Origin: Saprospiraceae bacterium
GTDB lineage: Bacteria > Bacteroidota > Bacteroidia > Chitinophagales > Saprospiraceae
Direction of reading: 5' to 3'
Assembly (NCBI GenBank): GCA_016711125.1
Contig: JADJTQ010000005.1
Location: forward strand, 496,001-560,000
DNA: 64,000 bases
The notes beneath the pieces are model-generated. The model ran no database searches and was not told where the DNA came from. It saw only the letters and a list, made by a program, of their open reading frames with translations. The position numbers and the translations under genes were made by a program. Below, piece by piece: positions 26,312 through 36,840 of the stretch; position 1 is the first letter of the stretch, and the number at the start of each line of letters is the position of its first letter.

Positions 26312-28838
26312 TTGGCTATTTTTATTTCGCACGGCCTACCGGGATAGTAGAAAAAATCGGGGTAAGCTAGTCTTATTTATGTCTTCCATCATCCTCGGCA
26401 TTGCCGCTCTGGTTGCTATCAATTCCTTTAACTACAATCTATTGAAGGATATCGACAGAGAAGCAGCCGGACTACTAGGTGCTGATCTGGCAGTCACAGG
26501 AAATCGTCCCCTCGGACCTAATTCTCAGAAAATATTAGACTCGCTAGAGGCCAATCAAGCCTCAGAGGTGGAAATGTTATCGATGGCATATTTTCCTGAC
26601 AAAGGTACATCACAATTTGTACGGATCAAGGCATTGGATGGTAGTTTTCCCTTCTATGGCAGACTCGAGACTTCCCCAGCAGAGGCAGCTCATTCTTTCC
26701 AGGTTGACCAAAGTGCATTGGTGGATGAAACCTTGATGCTTGAGCAAAATCTAAAGATAGGTGACAGACTGAAACTGGGGGAAGAGAGCTTTGTCATTTC
26801 CGGTAGTTTGAAAGCTGGAATTGGAAATGTAGGCTTGACATCGTCATTTGCCCCAATGGTGTACATTGGCCAGCAATACATACAAAAAACGGGTTTAATC
26901 CAACCGGGTAGCTTAATTAACTATTCGTATTACTACCTGGTAGACCCTACTTTTCCGATCGATGTATGGAAGGAAGAACGGGTAGACGAATTTCGCAAGG
27001 AGAGCATGAGCATGGAGACCATTGGTGATCGTCAGGCCAATGTCAGTGATGCTTTCAATGGACTATATAATTTTCTCAATTTAGTAGCATTGGTGGCTCT
27101 CTTGCTGGGCTGTATAGGAGTAGCAAGTAGTGTTTTTATCTATATAAAAAGTAAAATACCAGCCATTGCGATTTTTCGCTGTCTAGGATTGAAACCCAGA
27201 GATGCTTTTTTCATCTATTTTTTTCAGATACTGATTGTGGGGGCAATAAGTGTGATTGTGGGAGCATCTTTGGGCAGTTTGGTCCAAGTGCTATTGCCGG
27301 AGATATTAGATGATTTTCTTCCTTTTGAAGTAGCTTTTCAGATTTCATGGAAGGCGATTCTTGAAGGAATTTTGATTGGTCTCAGCATGACGCTTTTGTT
27401 TTCACTTTTACCACTCCTGTCCGCTAAAAATATCAGTCCGATGCGCACCTTAAGGCTCGTTGACAATCCAGGAAGTAAATGGAGTGATCGATGGAACCTG
27501 GTTATTTATTTGGCAATCGCCCTGTCACTAATCCTTTTTTTATTGAGGATGACTGGAGATTGGAAATTGAGTCTGTATTTTACCCTGGGCTTATTTGGGG
27601 CTTTTGTACTCCTCTTTGCAGTAGCGCAATTAATTATCATTTTGCTCCGGAGGTATTTTCCACGACAGTGGAGTTTTGAACTTAGACAAGGTATATCTAA
27701 CTTATATCGACCCAATAATCAAACCGCCATTTTATTGGTCTCCATTGGTTTGGGTACGGCTGTATTAACCACGTTATTTATTGTACAGGGATTCTTATTA
27801 AAAAATGTGGAATCAATGGACGCCGGCAATCAACCCAATATGTTTTTCTTTGGTATAGAATCTAGTCAGAAGGACAGCCTTGCTCAGCTTGTCAGTCAAC
27901 GAGATATGCCTCTGATTCAACAATTACCAATTGTTACCATGCGGCTTGAAGGATGGAAGGGAAAATCAAAATCGGATTGGCTCAGCGATACTACCCGGGC
28001 AGCCAGAGGTTGGGCTATTCATCGGGAGTCAAGAGTGACATACCGCAACTATTTGGATGATAATGAAAAATTGATACGGGGTGATTTTAATAAAACAGCG
28101 GATGGTGTATCTGACAGCATTTTCATTTCACTAGCAACTTCTTATTCCGAAGCGATGGACATAGATCTCGGTGATGAACTGGTTTTTAATGTTCAGGGTG
28201 CAATGCTTCGGACTTACGTAGGAAGCATACGTAAAATAGACAATGCAAACATGCGTGCCCGTTTTCTAATTCTTTTTCCACCGGGCATCCTGGAAGATGC
28301 TCCCCAATTTCATGTCCTGGTTACAAAGTCACCAGATCCGGCTACAACAGCCGAGGTCAGAAATCTAGTCGTTAAAACCTTTCCTAACGTTTCTGTCATT
28401 GATCTGGGTATGGTTCTGGAAACTATCCGGGAAATCCTCACCAAAGTTTCCTACATTATTCAGTTCATGGCCGTATTTTGTATTCTGACCGGTCTGGTAG
28501 TTCTCCTGAGTTCGCTATTGCTAAGTAAATATCAAAGAATAAAAGAGAGTGTTCTACTTCGTACACTTGGTGCCAGTAAGCAGCAAATTAATCGGATTAA
28601 TATTACAGAATATTTTCTTTTAGGAACATTGTCAGCCCTAACTGGAACGCTGATCGCAATCTCTGCTAGTTATCTCATAGCTAGGTTTCAAATGGAATTG
28701 GAGTTTCACCTAAACTGGATACCGGTCATTATAATGTTTGTTTCAGTCGTTGTTTTTACGGTACTAATTGGACTTCTGAATAGCCGTGAGATAGTTAATA
28801 AAGCACCTCTGGAAGTGTTGCGTAAGGAAGTGGGTTAA
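26304..28838 (+). CDS. ybbP: ABC transporter permease (YbbP/FtsX family)
   Basis: A permease of about 844 residues. It has an N-terminal transmembrane helix and a periplasmic domain (about 45-240). Three helices (LVALVALLLGCIGVASSVF and following) form the first FtsX module. A second set of helices follows with LRQGISNLYRPNNQTAILLVSIGLG, then a second periplasmic domain (about 510-690) and three final helices (GLVVLLSSLLLSKYQRIKESVLLRTLG). This duplicated architecture is that of YbbP. The complex is thought to work on lipoproteins or lipids at the envelope, but its substrate is not known. The ATG at 26304 overlaps the ybbA stop. Confidence 0.92.
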   Translation: MTSWLFLFRTAYRDSRKNRGKLVLFMSSIILGIAALVAINSFNYNLLKDIDREAAGLLGADLAVTGNRPLGPNSQKILDSLEANQASEVEMLSMAYFPDKGTSQFVRIKALDGSFPFYGRLETSPAEAAHSFQVDQSALVDETLMLEQNLKIGDRLKLGEESFVISGSLKAGIGNVGLTSSFAPMVYIGQQYIQKTGLIQPGSLINYSYYYLVDPTFPIDVWKEERVDEFRKESMSMETIGDRQANVSDAFNGLYNFLNLVALVALLLGCIGVASSVFIYIKSKIPAIAIFRCLGLKPRDAFFIYFFQILIVGAISVIVGASLGSLVQVLLPEILDDFLPFEVAFQISWKAILEGILIGLSMTLLFSLLPLLSAKNISPMRTLRLVDNPGSKWSDRWNLVIYLAIALSLILFLLRMTGDWKLSLYFTLGLFGAFVLLFAVAQLIIILLRRYFPRQWSFELRQGISNLYRPNNQTAILLVSIGLGTAVLTTLFIVQGFLLKNVESMDAGNQPNMFFFGIESSQKDSLAQLVSQRDMPLIQQLPIVTMRLEGWKGKSKSDWLSDTTRAARGWAIHRESRVTYRNYLDDNEKLIRGDFNKTADGVSDSIFISLATSYSEAMDIDLGDELVFNVQGAMLRTYVGSIRKIDNANMRARFLILFPPGILEDAPQFHVLVTKSPDPATTAEVRNLVVKTFPNVSVIDLGMVLETIREILTKVSYIIQFMAVFCILTGLVVLLSSLLLSKYQRIKESVLLRTLGASKQQINRINITEYFLLGTLSALTGTLIAISASYLIARFQMELEFHLNWIPVIIMFVSVVVFTVLIGLLNSREIVNKAPLEVLRKEVG

Positions 28839-28888
28839 TGCCCGAGTTCGCTATTATTGTTTGATAAAAGATAAAAGTATCTTAGATC

Positions 28889-29599
28889 TTAGCCTTCGAG
28901 CGTACTATTTCCGATTTGAAACTTTTTTTTCTTACTTTCTTTTTCTTTCCTTTCTTTCTTATTTAGCTTTTTGGTAGGATAGACGCTAAAGAACATCTTA
29001 CTGGCACGTTTCAGTAATTCCTTAGAAACTTCGTACACGGCATCCTGTCCGGCTGGTCTTTCATCATTATGCTTCCAATAGATTTGTCCATATTTGCTAC
29101 GAAGTGACAGAGACAAAATAATGTTATTGTCGTTGCTGAGTCTGCCATTCATAAAGCCTGCCATGAGAGCATTACCAGGTGCCAATTGGTCTATGCTGGT
29201 CGTGATGATGCCGTCCACCCCTAGAAAGTCGGAGATTTCACGCACACTTAATTCGATTTTAGAGGCACTTTGGACCTCCAGATCTTTCAGGAGATCGTTG
29301 GTCGTTTTCAAATCTTGAAGGTAGGTTCGTTCAAGCTCGTATATTTTCATGTCTCGTAGAAAATATCGATATAGGTCACGTTGCAATATAAAACCTTCTC
29401 TTTCAATACCCAATTGTTGACTTTCCGCTTGATCAGTTACGTCATGCAACCGCCCAAGGTGAATCACTTCAATAGGTAAAATAGCGATGCTGCGCATCTC
29501 CACCATCTTTTTCTTGTCTCGTGATATTGTATGTGATGATGAACAACTAATCACCAAGGTCGAAAGTCCCAAGAGTATTATTGGTAGATGGTGTAGCAT
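28889..29599 (-). CDS. Lipoprotein, DUF799/GNA1162-like
   Basis: A 236-residue protein with a lipobox LVISC at residue 19. The middle (IAILPIEVIHLGR ... LRDMKIYELERTYLQDL ... ELSVREISDFLGVDGIITTSI) resembles GNA1162-type lipoproteins that bind near TolB/CsgG-like assemblies. The family match is from memory and only moderate. The C-terminal tail is strongly basic (KKERKEKESKKKKFQ). It converges with ybbP, with 50 bases between stops. No function can be named. Confidence 0.65.
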   Translation of the reverse strand: MLHHLPIILLGLSTLVISCSSSHTISRDKKKMVEMRSIAILPIEVIHLGRLHDVTDQAESQQLGIEREGFILQRDLYRYFLRDMKIYELERTYLQDLKTTNDLLKDLEVQSASKIELSVREISDFLGVDGIITTSIDQLAPGNALMAGFMNGRLSNDNNIILSLSLRSKYGQIYWKHNDERPAGQDAVYEVSKELLKRASKMFFSVYPTKKLNKKERKEKESKKKKFQIGNSTLEG

Positions 29600-30217
29600 T
29601 TTCTAGCACGATAAGGGTTAATAATATCAAAATTTAATGAATTGTTCTCCATAATTTGTGATGAAAGTACTTTGAGAAGGCAAATTTGACTGCTGAAACG
29701 GGACTTCTTTTCTTGAGAGGCCGAAATATGTTCTCAATTCTTGCAACCTTATTGGGATTGTTGGTGCTCGCCATTTGGGAGATGCCGTAGATATCTTGGA
29801 AATTCCTACATTTAGATCACTATGAGAAAATTGATCGATGGAACTTCTGGCATCGAATGCCTAATTTTGAGCACCAGATAAGACAAGAGTGGAACATTAG
29901 TTAGGCTTAATAAGCGAAGTATGGGTCTTTTTTATGAAAAGCAGAACTGCTCAGTTCCGAAAAGGGAGGTTGATCGTATTCAAGTCTTTAGCGTAGGTTG
30001 GCAGATCCATTGATTTGGAGGTGTTCTTCTATCAAATTAAGGGATTGGACTTCAAGGGTAATGTCAAATGATTGGAAAATCAATTTTCTTAAGGAGAGAT
30101 TGGCAAGAATCACATGAAGCATGAACCGGAACATAGCAAATTTTTTAGGATTGATAGAGGTAGGTAGCGGAAGGTGGATCCTTATAGAGGGAGTTTTCAT
30201 GGAGCAATTAGCTAAAT
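29600..30217. other. Intergenic region, no convincing gene
   Basis: About 620 bases between divergent genes, so it includes two promoters. A 78-codon minus-strand frame at 29988-30224 overlaps the start of the decarboxylase and lacks recognisable features. It looks like chance. Confidence 0.45.
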
Positions 30218-31632
30218 ATGGCAATGTTAGATAGAAAGCACTTTAAAAGAGACAGTCAGCCAGTCATAAAATGGATCGATCAATATCTTAGAGAGATCCA
30301 AAAGTATCCGGTTAAATCTCAGGTGAAACCGGGTGATATCAAGGGAAGAATTCCATTAAAAATGCCCGAGCAAGGGGAGGACATATCAACCATTCTTGGT
30401 GATTTCGAGCAATTGATCCTCCCTGGTGTCACTCATTGGCAGCATCCTAATTTTCATGCTTATTTTAATGCAAATAGTTCGACCGAAAGTATTCTCGCTG
30501 AGATGATTACCGCGGCATTAGGAACCCAGTGTATGATTTGGGAAACATCGCCCGCTGCAGCTGAATTGGAGGAACGCATGATGGACTGGTTTAAGGTTGC
30601 ATTCGGGCTTCCAAAAAAATGGGAAGGCGTGATCCACGATACCGCCTCTACCGCCTCCCTGACAGCAATAATAACTGCAAGGGAAGTAGCTACCGGATTC
30701 AGATCAAATGACCATGGAGTACCTAATAATTTAAGAATCTATTGTTCTTCCGAGACACATTCTTCCATTGAAAAAGCAGCCGGCATAGCCGGTATTGGAC
30801 GTAACAATGTGATTAAAATTGAGGTGGATCATCAACGACGCATTATTCCGTCTGCCTTGGAAAGTGCTATTAAGGATGACTTGGTATCGGACAAAACACC
30901 TTGCATTGTGATCGTAACTCTCGGCACCACCGGTACGATGGCTATCGATAGTGTGGAAGCAGTGGCCTCCATTTGTAAGAAATATGGAATATGGTTGCAT
31001 GTAGATGCTGCATATGCTGGAAGTGCACTTTTATTGCCAGAATATAAATGGATGATTGACGGCGTGAATAACGTGGATAGTTTCGTGTTTAATCCTCATA
31101 AATGGTTGTTCACTAATTTTGACTGTACCATCTATTTTGTAAAAAACGCTGATTTACTCATTAAAACTTTTGAAATTTTACCTGAATATCTAAAAACCGG
31201 TACCCGGGGTCAAGTTAACGACTATCGGGACTGGGGCATTCAGTTAGGTCGCCGATTTCGTGCTCTTAAGTTGTGGTTTGTTTTACGCAGCTACGGGCTA
31301 CATGGTTTACGTGAAAAAATCAGGCATCACATTCGACTTAGTCAACACTTTGTCAAATGGGTTGAAGGTAATGCCGATTTGGAAATGGTCACCACACCAA
31401 TACTGAATTATTGTTGTTTTAGACATAATCCATCCGGTAAAGAGATGTCACTTGAAGCCTTAAATAAAATCAATGAGGTGTTGTTAAAAAATTGAATAGC
31501 AGTGGTCTGGCATATCTTTCACATACAAAGATCGACCAGAAATATGTGATTAGAGTAGTGATCGGCCAGACATATGTCGAGCAGGCTGACGTAGATAGAC
31601 TGATCCAGCTTATCCATCAAAATATCCATTAA
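30218..31632 (+). CDS. Group II PLP-dependent aromatic-L-amino-acid decarboxylase, frameshifted at 3' end
   Basis: The reconstructed enzyme has about 471 residues. It shows the group II decarboxylase N-terminus (HWQHPNFHAYF) and the substrate and PLP pocket (LHVDAAYAGSALL). The Schiff-base Lys lies in FVFNPHKWLFTNFDC. The C-terminal arm region begins TRGQVNDYRDW. The frame stops at 31495, but adding one A in the A-run at 31486-31491 restores LNSSGLAYLSHT ... LIQLIHQNIH up to 31632, the expected length. Likely substrates are tryptophan, tyrosine or DOPA, giving the amine and CO2. The transcript is probably monocistronic. Confidence 0.9.
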
Positions 31633-31693
31633 AACCGAATCATTTGCTTTACTCAATAATTAAAATGGTGAAGGCATGAATTGAGTTATAATC

Positions 31694-32482
31694 TCATATT
31701 TTAACGATTGATTCTTCGAATCTAAATGTTCCCGATTGAATAGAAATCTTGTAATTGCCCGCCTTCAAGTTTGACAGATTGATAAAAGTTTGATCTGTAT
31801 CAACAATTTTAGTTAGACATTCACGGTTAAGATCATCAATGACCTTGATAATTGTTTTCGTGTTTACAGGAATCTGGCTGATCATAACTTCGTCAGGAGT
31901 CTCTTTCGGATAGATACTTACCAGGTCAGTTGTCTTTGGCTTATATGGTCTGGGGGTAGAGGTTATAAAATGGCCAGCCTCATCATAGACTTTAATTTGG
32001 TATAGTCCCGGTTGTGTATTGTTGAATTCGCTGACGCGGAAACTAACTCTTGAACCTGCATCAACATTATGGATTGTTTGGACCATCTCGGGCTGAGCAG
32101 CATTTGATTCAGCATATTTAACCAACTCTAATCGTGCAATCAAATCGTTAAAATTCGATTTCCAGGAAATATTAATGTCGTCATCCGTTTCTACCAGATC
32201 AAAATTGTTCAATTGATTAAATACTAGTGCGTAAGTACTGGAATTGCTAAAATCCAGTTTTTGCCGGGAATAATCAGTTGTTCGTTTAAATCGAGGTGTG
32301 GCACTTGCCATAGCTCGATCAGCTCTAAAGGTCGAAGGATTTCTCACCTTAATATAGACTGTCATTTCGTCGGAAAATGCATCATTGTACTTTAAATTTA
32401 TAGAAGTAATTTGTCCGGTTGAAATTGTAGTATAACCTATTAAAAGGCATAGCAGGGGTAATAATGACACTTTCATGATCAC
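31694..32482 (-). CDS. Secreted protein of unknown function
   Basis: A 262-residue protein with a signal peptide (MKVSLLPLLCLLIGYTTISTGQ, start at 32476 or 32482). The remainder is beta-rich, with a central segment resembling a T9SS-linked Ig-like module (GLYQIKVYDEAGHFIT) and a C-terminal repeat-like region (TFINLSNLKAGNYKISIQSG) similar to, but not a full match of, type IX sorting domains. I do not recognise a family. It is probably periplasmic or surface exposed. It sits alone on the minus strand before a 1-kb empty region. Confidence 0.6.
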   Translation of the reverse strand: MIMKVSLLPLLCLLIGYTTISTGQITSINLKYNDAFSDEMTVYIKVRNPSTFRADRAMASATPRFKRTTDYSRQKLDFSNSSTYALVFNQLNNFDLVETDDDINISWKSNFNDLIARLELVKYAESNAAQPEMVQTIHNVDAGSRVSFRVSEFNNTQPGLYQIKVYDEAGHFITSTPRPYKPKTTDLVSIYPKETPDEVMISQIPVNTKTIIKVIDDLNRECLTKIVDTDQTFINLSNLKAGNYKISIQSGTFRFEESIVKI

Positions 32483-33485
32483 ATAGCTTTAAATGAAATT
32501 AACAATTAGAATTATTGCATAAATGGGGGTGAGACGAGGACTGCTCTGATCAAGTTGAGTCGTACTTGTACATGATTACTGGAATAATCACGCAGATCTT
32601 AAAAAAGCGTTGATTTTGGTCAATAGTTACGTCCTGAGAGTTACTATTAGTTATGATGAGTTTATTCATAATTACTGAATTTTTTAAAGTAATTACGAAT
32701 CTGTGTTTGACCTGTTAATATTCAAAGACTGGGCCATTTTGACAAATTAGTGAAAAGAAATGATAAAGGATTTCAGCGACTCCTTGCGGGCCGAATAAAA
32801 TGCACTAACTATCATTATTGACAGAATAAGATATTGTCACATCAGGAATTGGACACTAAAAACAAATGGATAATTTTTTATGTAATGTGATGATAATTTG
32901 AAATTGTTGATGATTTGTGACCTAATTAAGTCTGGACCTATCCACAATTGCTCACTGTTTCTCGTCAAGATGATATTCAGATTATCCCGGAGGTGCACCC
33001 AATGCATTTAGAATGTCATGTTGTATTTAAAAGTCTGGCTTAATAAATCACCTGATTACCGGACGTAACGGTATGAGCTTTGTCAGTTGAGTTTTTAAAC
33101 GCAAGATAAATCAAATCCACCACGCAAAGGTTCCAGTTGCCCCGAGATGAATTGTGAACAGAAATAGATGCTTGGAATACAGCGCCTGGTTATCTGTCAT
33201 TTATGCCCATTCGACTCAGCTTATTTGATTCAAAGATCGATGGGACCGGGTTTATGTTGGGCACTTTGATGGAAATCATGGTTTAGAGCAATGAGAGTCA
33301 TCCTTTGTTTACTATGTTGGGTCTAAATTTCAGTCTTTAAGCAAGAACGCTTTTTACAAATAGAGGGTTGGGATTGGTATGCAGTTGCTTTTATCAGTGA
33401 CTTAGAAGGGTCTCATGGTGGCTTAAGAGAACCAAAAGGCACAAAATTGATCAGAATAAAATAGATATTGTTACACTCATTGTAG
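32483..33485. other. 1-kb intergenic region, no gene seen
   Basis: This is the longest stretch of the window without any supported feature. It is A/T-rich, with many short stops in all frames and no strong hairpin, repeat or tRNA-like fold found by eye. It separates divergent genes, so promoters are expected at both ends. A decayed gene cannot be excluded. Confidence 0.5.
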
Positions 33486-33998
33486 ATGGATAAGTTAAGT
33501 AATACTTTGATCATGGTTCTGGGTTTGCCAGGGGTTGGAAAATCCTTTTTTGCCCGCGAATTTGCCAAAAGGATCGGAGCGAAACATATAAATAGTGATA
33601 TAGTGCGAAAAGAGGTCTCTGAAAATCCGGGATACTCAAACAAGGAAAAGGGGCAGGTTTATGACGTGATGTTTAATAGAGTATGTGAGTATCTTAATCT
33701 GGGTCAGGTAGTTGTGGTTGATGCTACATTCGCTAAGTCGATACATCGCCTGCCCTATTTTGAACATATCCGTAAAACAGGTGGTTTGTTGAAGATCATC
33801 CAAATTACAGCCGACGAGATGACGGTCAAAGATCGAGTTAGCGTCAAACGACTGGATAGTGATGCAGACTATGCTGTTTATCAGAAAATTAAAGCAGAAT
33901 ATGAACATATTTCAAAGCCAAGTTTGGTATTGAGCAGTTCGAAGTTGACTTTGGATGAAATGATATCCAGGGCAAGGTCATATATCAATCAAAATTGA
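33486..33998 (+). CDS. P-loop AAA/zeta-like small kinase
   Basis: A 170-residue protein with Walker A VLGLPGVGKSFFAREFA at residues 13-29, an HINSDIVRKEV acceptor loop, and VVVVDATFAKSIHR as the Walker B-like strand. It matches predicted kinases of the COG0645 type. In many bacteria this domain is fused to an aminoglycoside phosphotransferase-like domain. Here the two are separate genes in the opposite order. It ends 5 bases before the next start at 34004. The substrate is unknown. Confidence 0.82.
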   Translation: MDKLSNTLIMVLGLPGVGKSFFAREFAKRIGAKHINSDIVRKEVSENPGYSNKEKGQVYDVMFNRVCEYLNLGQVVVVDATFAKSIHRLPYFEHIRKTGGLLKIIQITADEMTVKDRVSVKRLDSDADYAVYQKIKAEYEHISKPSLVLSSSKLTLDEMISRARSYINQN

Positions 33999-34003
33999 AG
34001 GCA

Positions 34004-35026
34004 ATGACCCATTCAGAAGTATCACAATTAGTTAAAAAGGGAGTTTTTCCGGACGGGCAGGTTTTTGAAGAACTTATTGAAACCCATATTTCTTGGGTTA
34101 TTCTCTGTGATACGTATGTGTTTAAGATTAAAAAGCCACTCAAGCTAAGTTTTCTGGATTTTTCAACGCTGGAAAAAAGGAGGCAATTTTGTATAACAGA
34201 AGTGTCATTAAATCAGAGGCTGACGGGAGAGATGTATCTAAAAGTGGTGCCAATCACTCAGGATAAATTTGGTATTTCGATTGATGCATCAGGAGACATT
34301 ATAGATTACGCCGTAATGATGCGCCGAATGGATAATCAGTGCGAAATGTCGAAGTTGCTAATGAAAAGGAAAGTGTCGAATGAAGACATGATCAAGCTTG
34401 CCCATCTACTGGCAGCATTTCATACCGGAGCTGAAGTCATTTCAGATAGAGCTACACCGAAGGACCTTCAGGAGGATTTTAATGATATTGGCCAAATTAC
34501 TGATTTTGTCAAAAGAATCTTGGGTGAGAAGGATGCTCGACTACTGGAAGAGATTATTGAAGTGGCCGATGGATTTATAGATGACCATCGCATGCTAATA
34601 GTCTCACGTTCGTCTTCCGGGTTCGTCAGAGATTGTCATGGAGACTTGCATTCTGGGAATATCTTTATTTTGGCACAGCCGGTTATTTTTGATTGCATTG
34701 AATTTAATGAGCATTTTCGCCAGATCGACATTTTAAATGAAGTGGCATTTTTTTGTATGGATCTTGAGTTTTATGATCGCAGTGACCTTGCCAATTTATT
34801 TTTGGAGGAATATTCAAATAAGATGAATATGTCACTAAATACAGAAGAAAGAGATCTTTTCCTATTTTACAAACTTTACCGGGCCAATGTCAAAACTAAA
34901 GTAAATGCCATTAAAGCAATGCAGTCCTCTGCCCCTCATGATACGAAAGATCGCTATGCTTTATTTAGGAAGTACTTTAAGTTGATGGAGACATATTGCA
35001 GAGAACTTAAAAGACATGATGGCTAG
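34004..35026 (+). CDS. Aminoglycoside phosphotransferase-like (APH) kinase
   Basis: A 340-residue kinase-like protein. The Brenner motif is VRDCHGDLHSGNIF, and the metal site is DCIEFNEHFRQID, typical of the COG2187 type. The N-terminal lobe has FKIKKPLKLSFLDF with the ATP-binding Lys. A TTG at 33995 is in frame, but ATG 34004 (MTHSEVSQ) is preferred. It is translationally close to the preceding P-loop kinase, with which it likely forms a functional pair. It is not a resistance gene by any direct evidence; small-molecule phosphorylation is inferred. Confidence 0.83.
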   Translation: MTHSEVSQLVKKGVFPDGQVFEELIETHISWVILCDTYVFKIKKPLKLSFLDFSTLEKRRQFCITEVSLNQRLTGEMYLKVVPITQDKFGISIDASGDIIDYAVMMRRMDNQCEMSKLLMKRKVSNEDMIKLAHLLAAFHTGAEVISDRATPKDLQEDFNDIGQITDFVKRILGEKDARLLEEIIEVADGFIDDHRMLIVSRSSSGFVRDCHGDLHSGNIFILAQPVIFDCIEFNEHFRQIDILNEVAFFCMDLEFYDRSDLANLFLEEYSNKMNMSLNTEERDLFLFYKLYRANVKTKVNAIKAMQSSAPHDTKDRYALFRKYFKLMETYCRELKRHDG

Positions 35027-35062
35027 ATGCAATCAATAGATGGTCTGTCAATTAGATTTGAC

Positions 35063-36205
35063 TTAGTTAGATAAAATAAGGTCGCAGATGGTCGCAAACA
35101 TTTTGATGCCAGTCTCGATCAGATCATCGGGAAAATCATAATCCTCGTGATGCAACGGAGGTCGATCGATTCCGGCTCCAATGCCAAAAATGGCTCCTTC
35201 GAAATGCTGTGAAAATAGTCCAAAATCTTCACCCCACTTAAATGGATTTTTCATTTCGAGGGTCTCCAGATTATTGATTCTGGCAGCTGCCAGAATATAT
35301 TTGTTGGCTTCTACACTATTTTGGGAAGAAGCAAAAGACTGTAGAAACGAATGATCGATTGATAATTGATGTTTTTGCCCTATGTCTTGAATGCAACCTA
35401 AAAATTTCTGCGTTAGATTATCTAGTCTGTGGGTGGTCCAGGCACGTAAAGTAAAATGCAATTCGGCTTCTCCGGCCGACATGCCATAAGCTTTATCGCC
35501 CATTTGGCAATAGACGGGAGTGATTAGGCTAAACACTTCGCTTTCAGGGTCATTAAGGTTCAGTTGATCGCTTTGTTTTAAAATCTCGGCAATGGCTAGA
35601 GCAGGATTAATGCCTTTTTCCGGTTCGGCTGCATGTGTTGCAATTCCTTTTAATTGTATGATCAGACTTGTTACAGCAGCCGTGAAAGTTCCACCTCGAT
35701 GCAGAATCAGACCTTTTTTATATCCGGGCAAATTATGTAAAGCAAAAACAAAGTCTGGTTTTATGGACTGAAATCTACTATCTTCCAGAACGGATTTTGC
35801 TCCTTCTCCGGTTTCTTCTGCAGGTTGAAAAAGAAGGATGACCTTTCCACCACGGTACTTTGCATATTCTAAAATAGATGCCAATCCCGCCACAATAGCC
35901 ATGTGGCCATCGTGACCACACTTACGCGACACCCCCACACAATAAGTGGCATGGGGTAAAGATTCAGCGTCTTCTTGTATGGGTAGGGCATCAAGTTCGC
36001 ATCGAAAGAGGACTCTGGGGCCTTCGTCGCCAAAGTTATAGATTGCTGCCAAGCCGGTCTTACCCAGTGTATCCAGGATGCCGGATGGCGCATATTGACT
36101 GAGAAATTGACGTATCCTGGCAGCTGTGGCAACTTCACATCCCGATAGTTCGGGATGTTGATGTAAGGCTTGCCTGAGTTTGGTAAGTGCTTCCAGGTCT
36201 ATCAT
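35063..36205 (-). CDS. M20 family amidohydrolase (amino-acid amide/indoleacetyl hydrolase-like)
   Basis: A 380-residue cytosolic metallohydrolase. It begins with a helical HQHPELSG segment (HxHPE box). The active-site strands are LFRCELDALPI and CGHDGHMAIVAGL, then LLFQPAEETGEGA with the catalytic Glu, FALHNLPG, and HHEDYDFPDD near the end for the last metal His. The dimerisation domain occupies about 175-285. Relatives deacylate N-acyl amino acids, hippurate or IAA conjugates, and the substrate is not inferable. It converges with the APH gene (36-base gap) and is not in an operon. Confidence 0.9.
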   Translation of the reverse strand: MIDLEALTKLRQALHQHPELSGCEVATAARIRQFLSQYAPSGILDTLGKTGLAAIYNFGDEGPRVLFRCELDALPIQEDAESLPHATYCVGVSRKCGHDGHMAIVAGLASILEYAKYRGGKVILLFQPAEETGEGAKSVLEDSRFQSIKPDFVFALHNLPGYKKGLILHRGGTFTAAVTSLIIQLKGIATHAAEPEKGINPALAIAEILKQSDQLNLNDPESEVFSLITPVYCQMGDKAYGMSAGEAELHFTLRAWTTHRLDNLTQKFLGCIQDIGQKHQLSIDHSFLQSFASSQNSVEANKYILAAARINNLETLEMKNPFKWGEDFGLFSQHFEGAIFGIGAGIDRPPLHHEDYDFPDDLIETGIKMFATICDLILSN

Positions 36206-36429
36206 AATACAATTTGGACGAAGTGGTCATTTTATCGATTACCGAGAGGGAAAAGTACTGCTTTTTGCTTTGGTATGCCAGGTAGTATGTCGAGGGATTT
36301 TTCCCAATTTGGTCTTTCCCGACAACTAATAATGAAGCGTAAATTATTCGGATCGAATCAGGCACTAAGACTGTTTTGATGTTTGATACCCAATGATCAT
36401 TTTCTTACCTTTCACCATACTTATTAAAT

Positions 36430-36765
36430 ATGTCAGTACAAAAAGCTGCTTTAACCAAATCTATTGAGGTCAGACCCGGACTATATCGTCGATTGATTGT
36501 GACGGGAGATCTGATGACGGTAGTCCTCGATTTTACCGACGGACCTTGGGCGGAGGCTGAACCGCCTCATAGCCATCCACACGTTCAAACCTGTTATCTG
36601 GCCGAGGGGGAGGTTGTTTTTTATTGCGAAGATGAACCTGATCAGCGTCTAAAAGCAGGAGACGTATTTGCTGTACCCTCCGGAAAAAAGCATACGATAA
36701 AACTGCTTAGCAAGACGGCAAGATTGGTGGATAATTTTAATCCGGTAAGGGAAGACTTTTTGTAA
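36430..36765 (+). CDS. Cupin-domain protein
   Basis: A 111-residue single-domain cupin. The first metal motif is AEPPHSHPHVQTCYLAEGEVVF and the second is GDVFAVPSGKKHTI. Three His, a Gln/Glu position and the trailing His fit a small metal-binding cupin fold. Such proteins are isomerases, dioxygenases or sugar-binding proteins. No specific assignment is possible. Its start is near 36430, 225 bases from the M20 gene, which is divergent. Confidence 0.83.
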   Translation: MSVQKAALTKSIEVRPGLYRRLIVTGDLMTVVLDFTDGPWAEAEPPHSHPHVQTCYLAEGEVVFYCEDEPDQRLKAGDVFAVPSGKKHTIKLLSKTARLVDNFNPVREDFL

Positions 36766-36840
36766 TGTTGAAAACTTGAATTATTTTTCTTCAGTACAGT
36801 TGTAGAAGTTTGTTACTGTTGTCTCTCGTAACAATGCCTG

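Noticed and set aside
29988..30224. Minus-strand 78-codon frame near the decarboxylase start
   Set aside because: It overlaps the decarboxylase ATG and shows no recognisable feature.
34004..35026. Aminoglycoside resistance gene
   Set aside because: Although the fold is APH-like, it pairs with a P-loop kinase as in the ubiquitous COG2187/COG0645 pair, with no resistance context.
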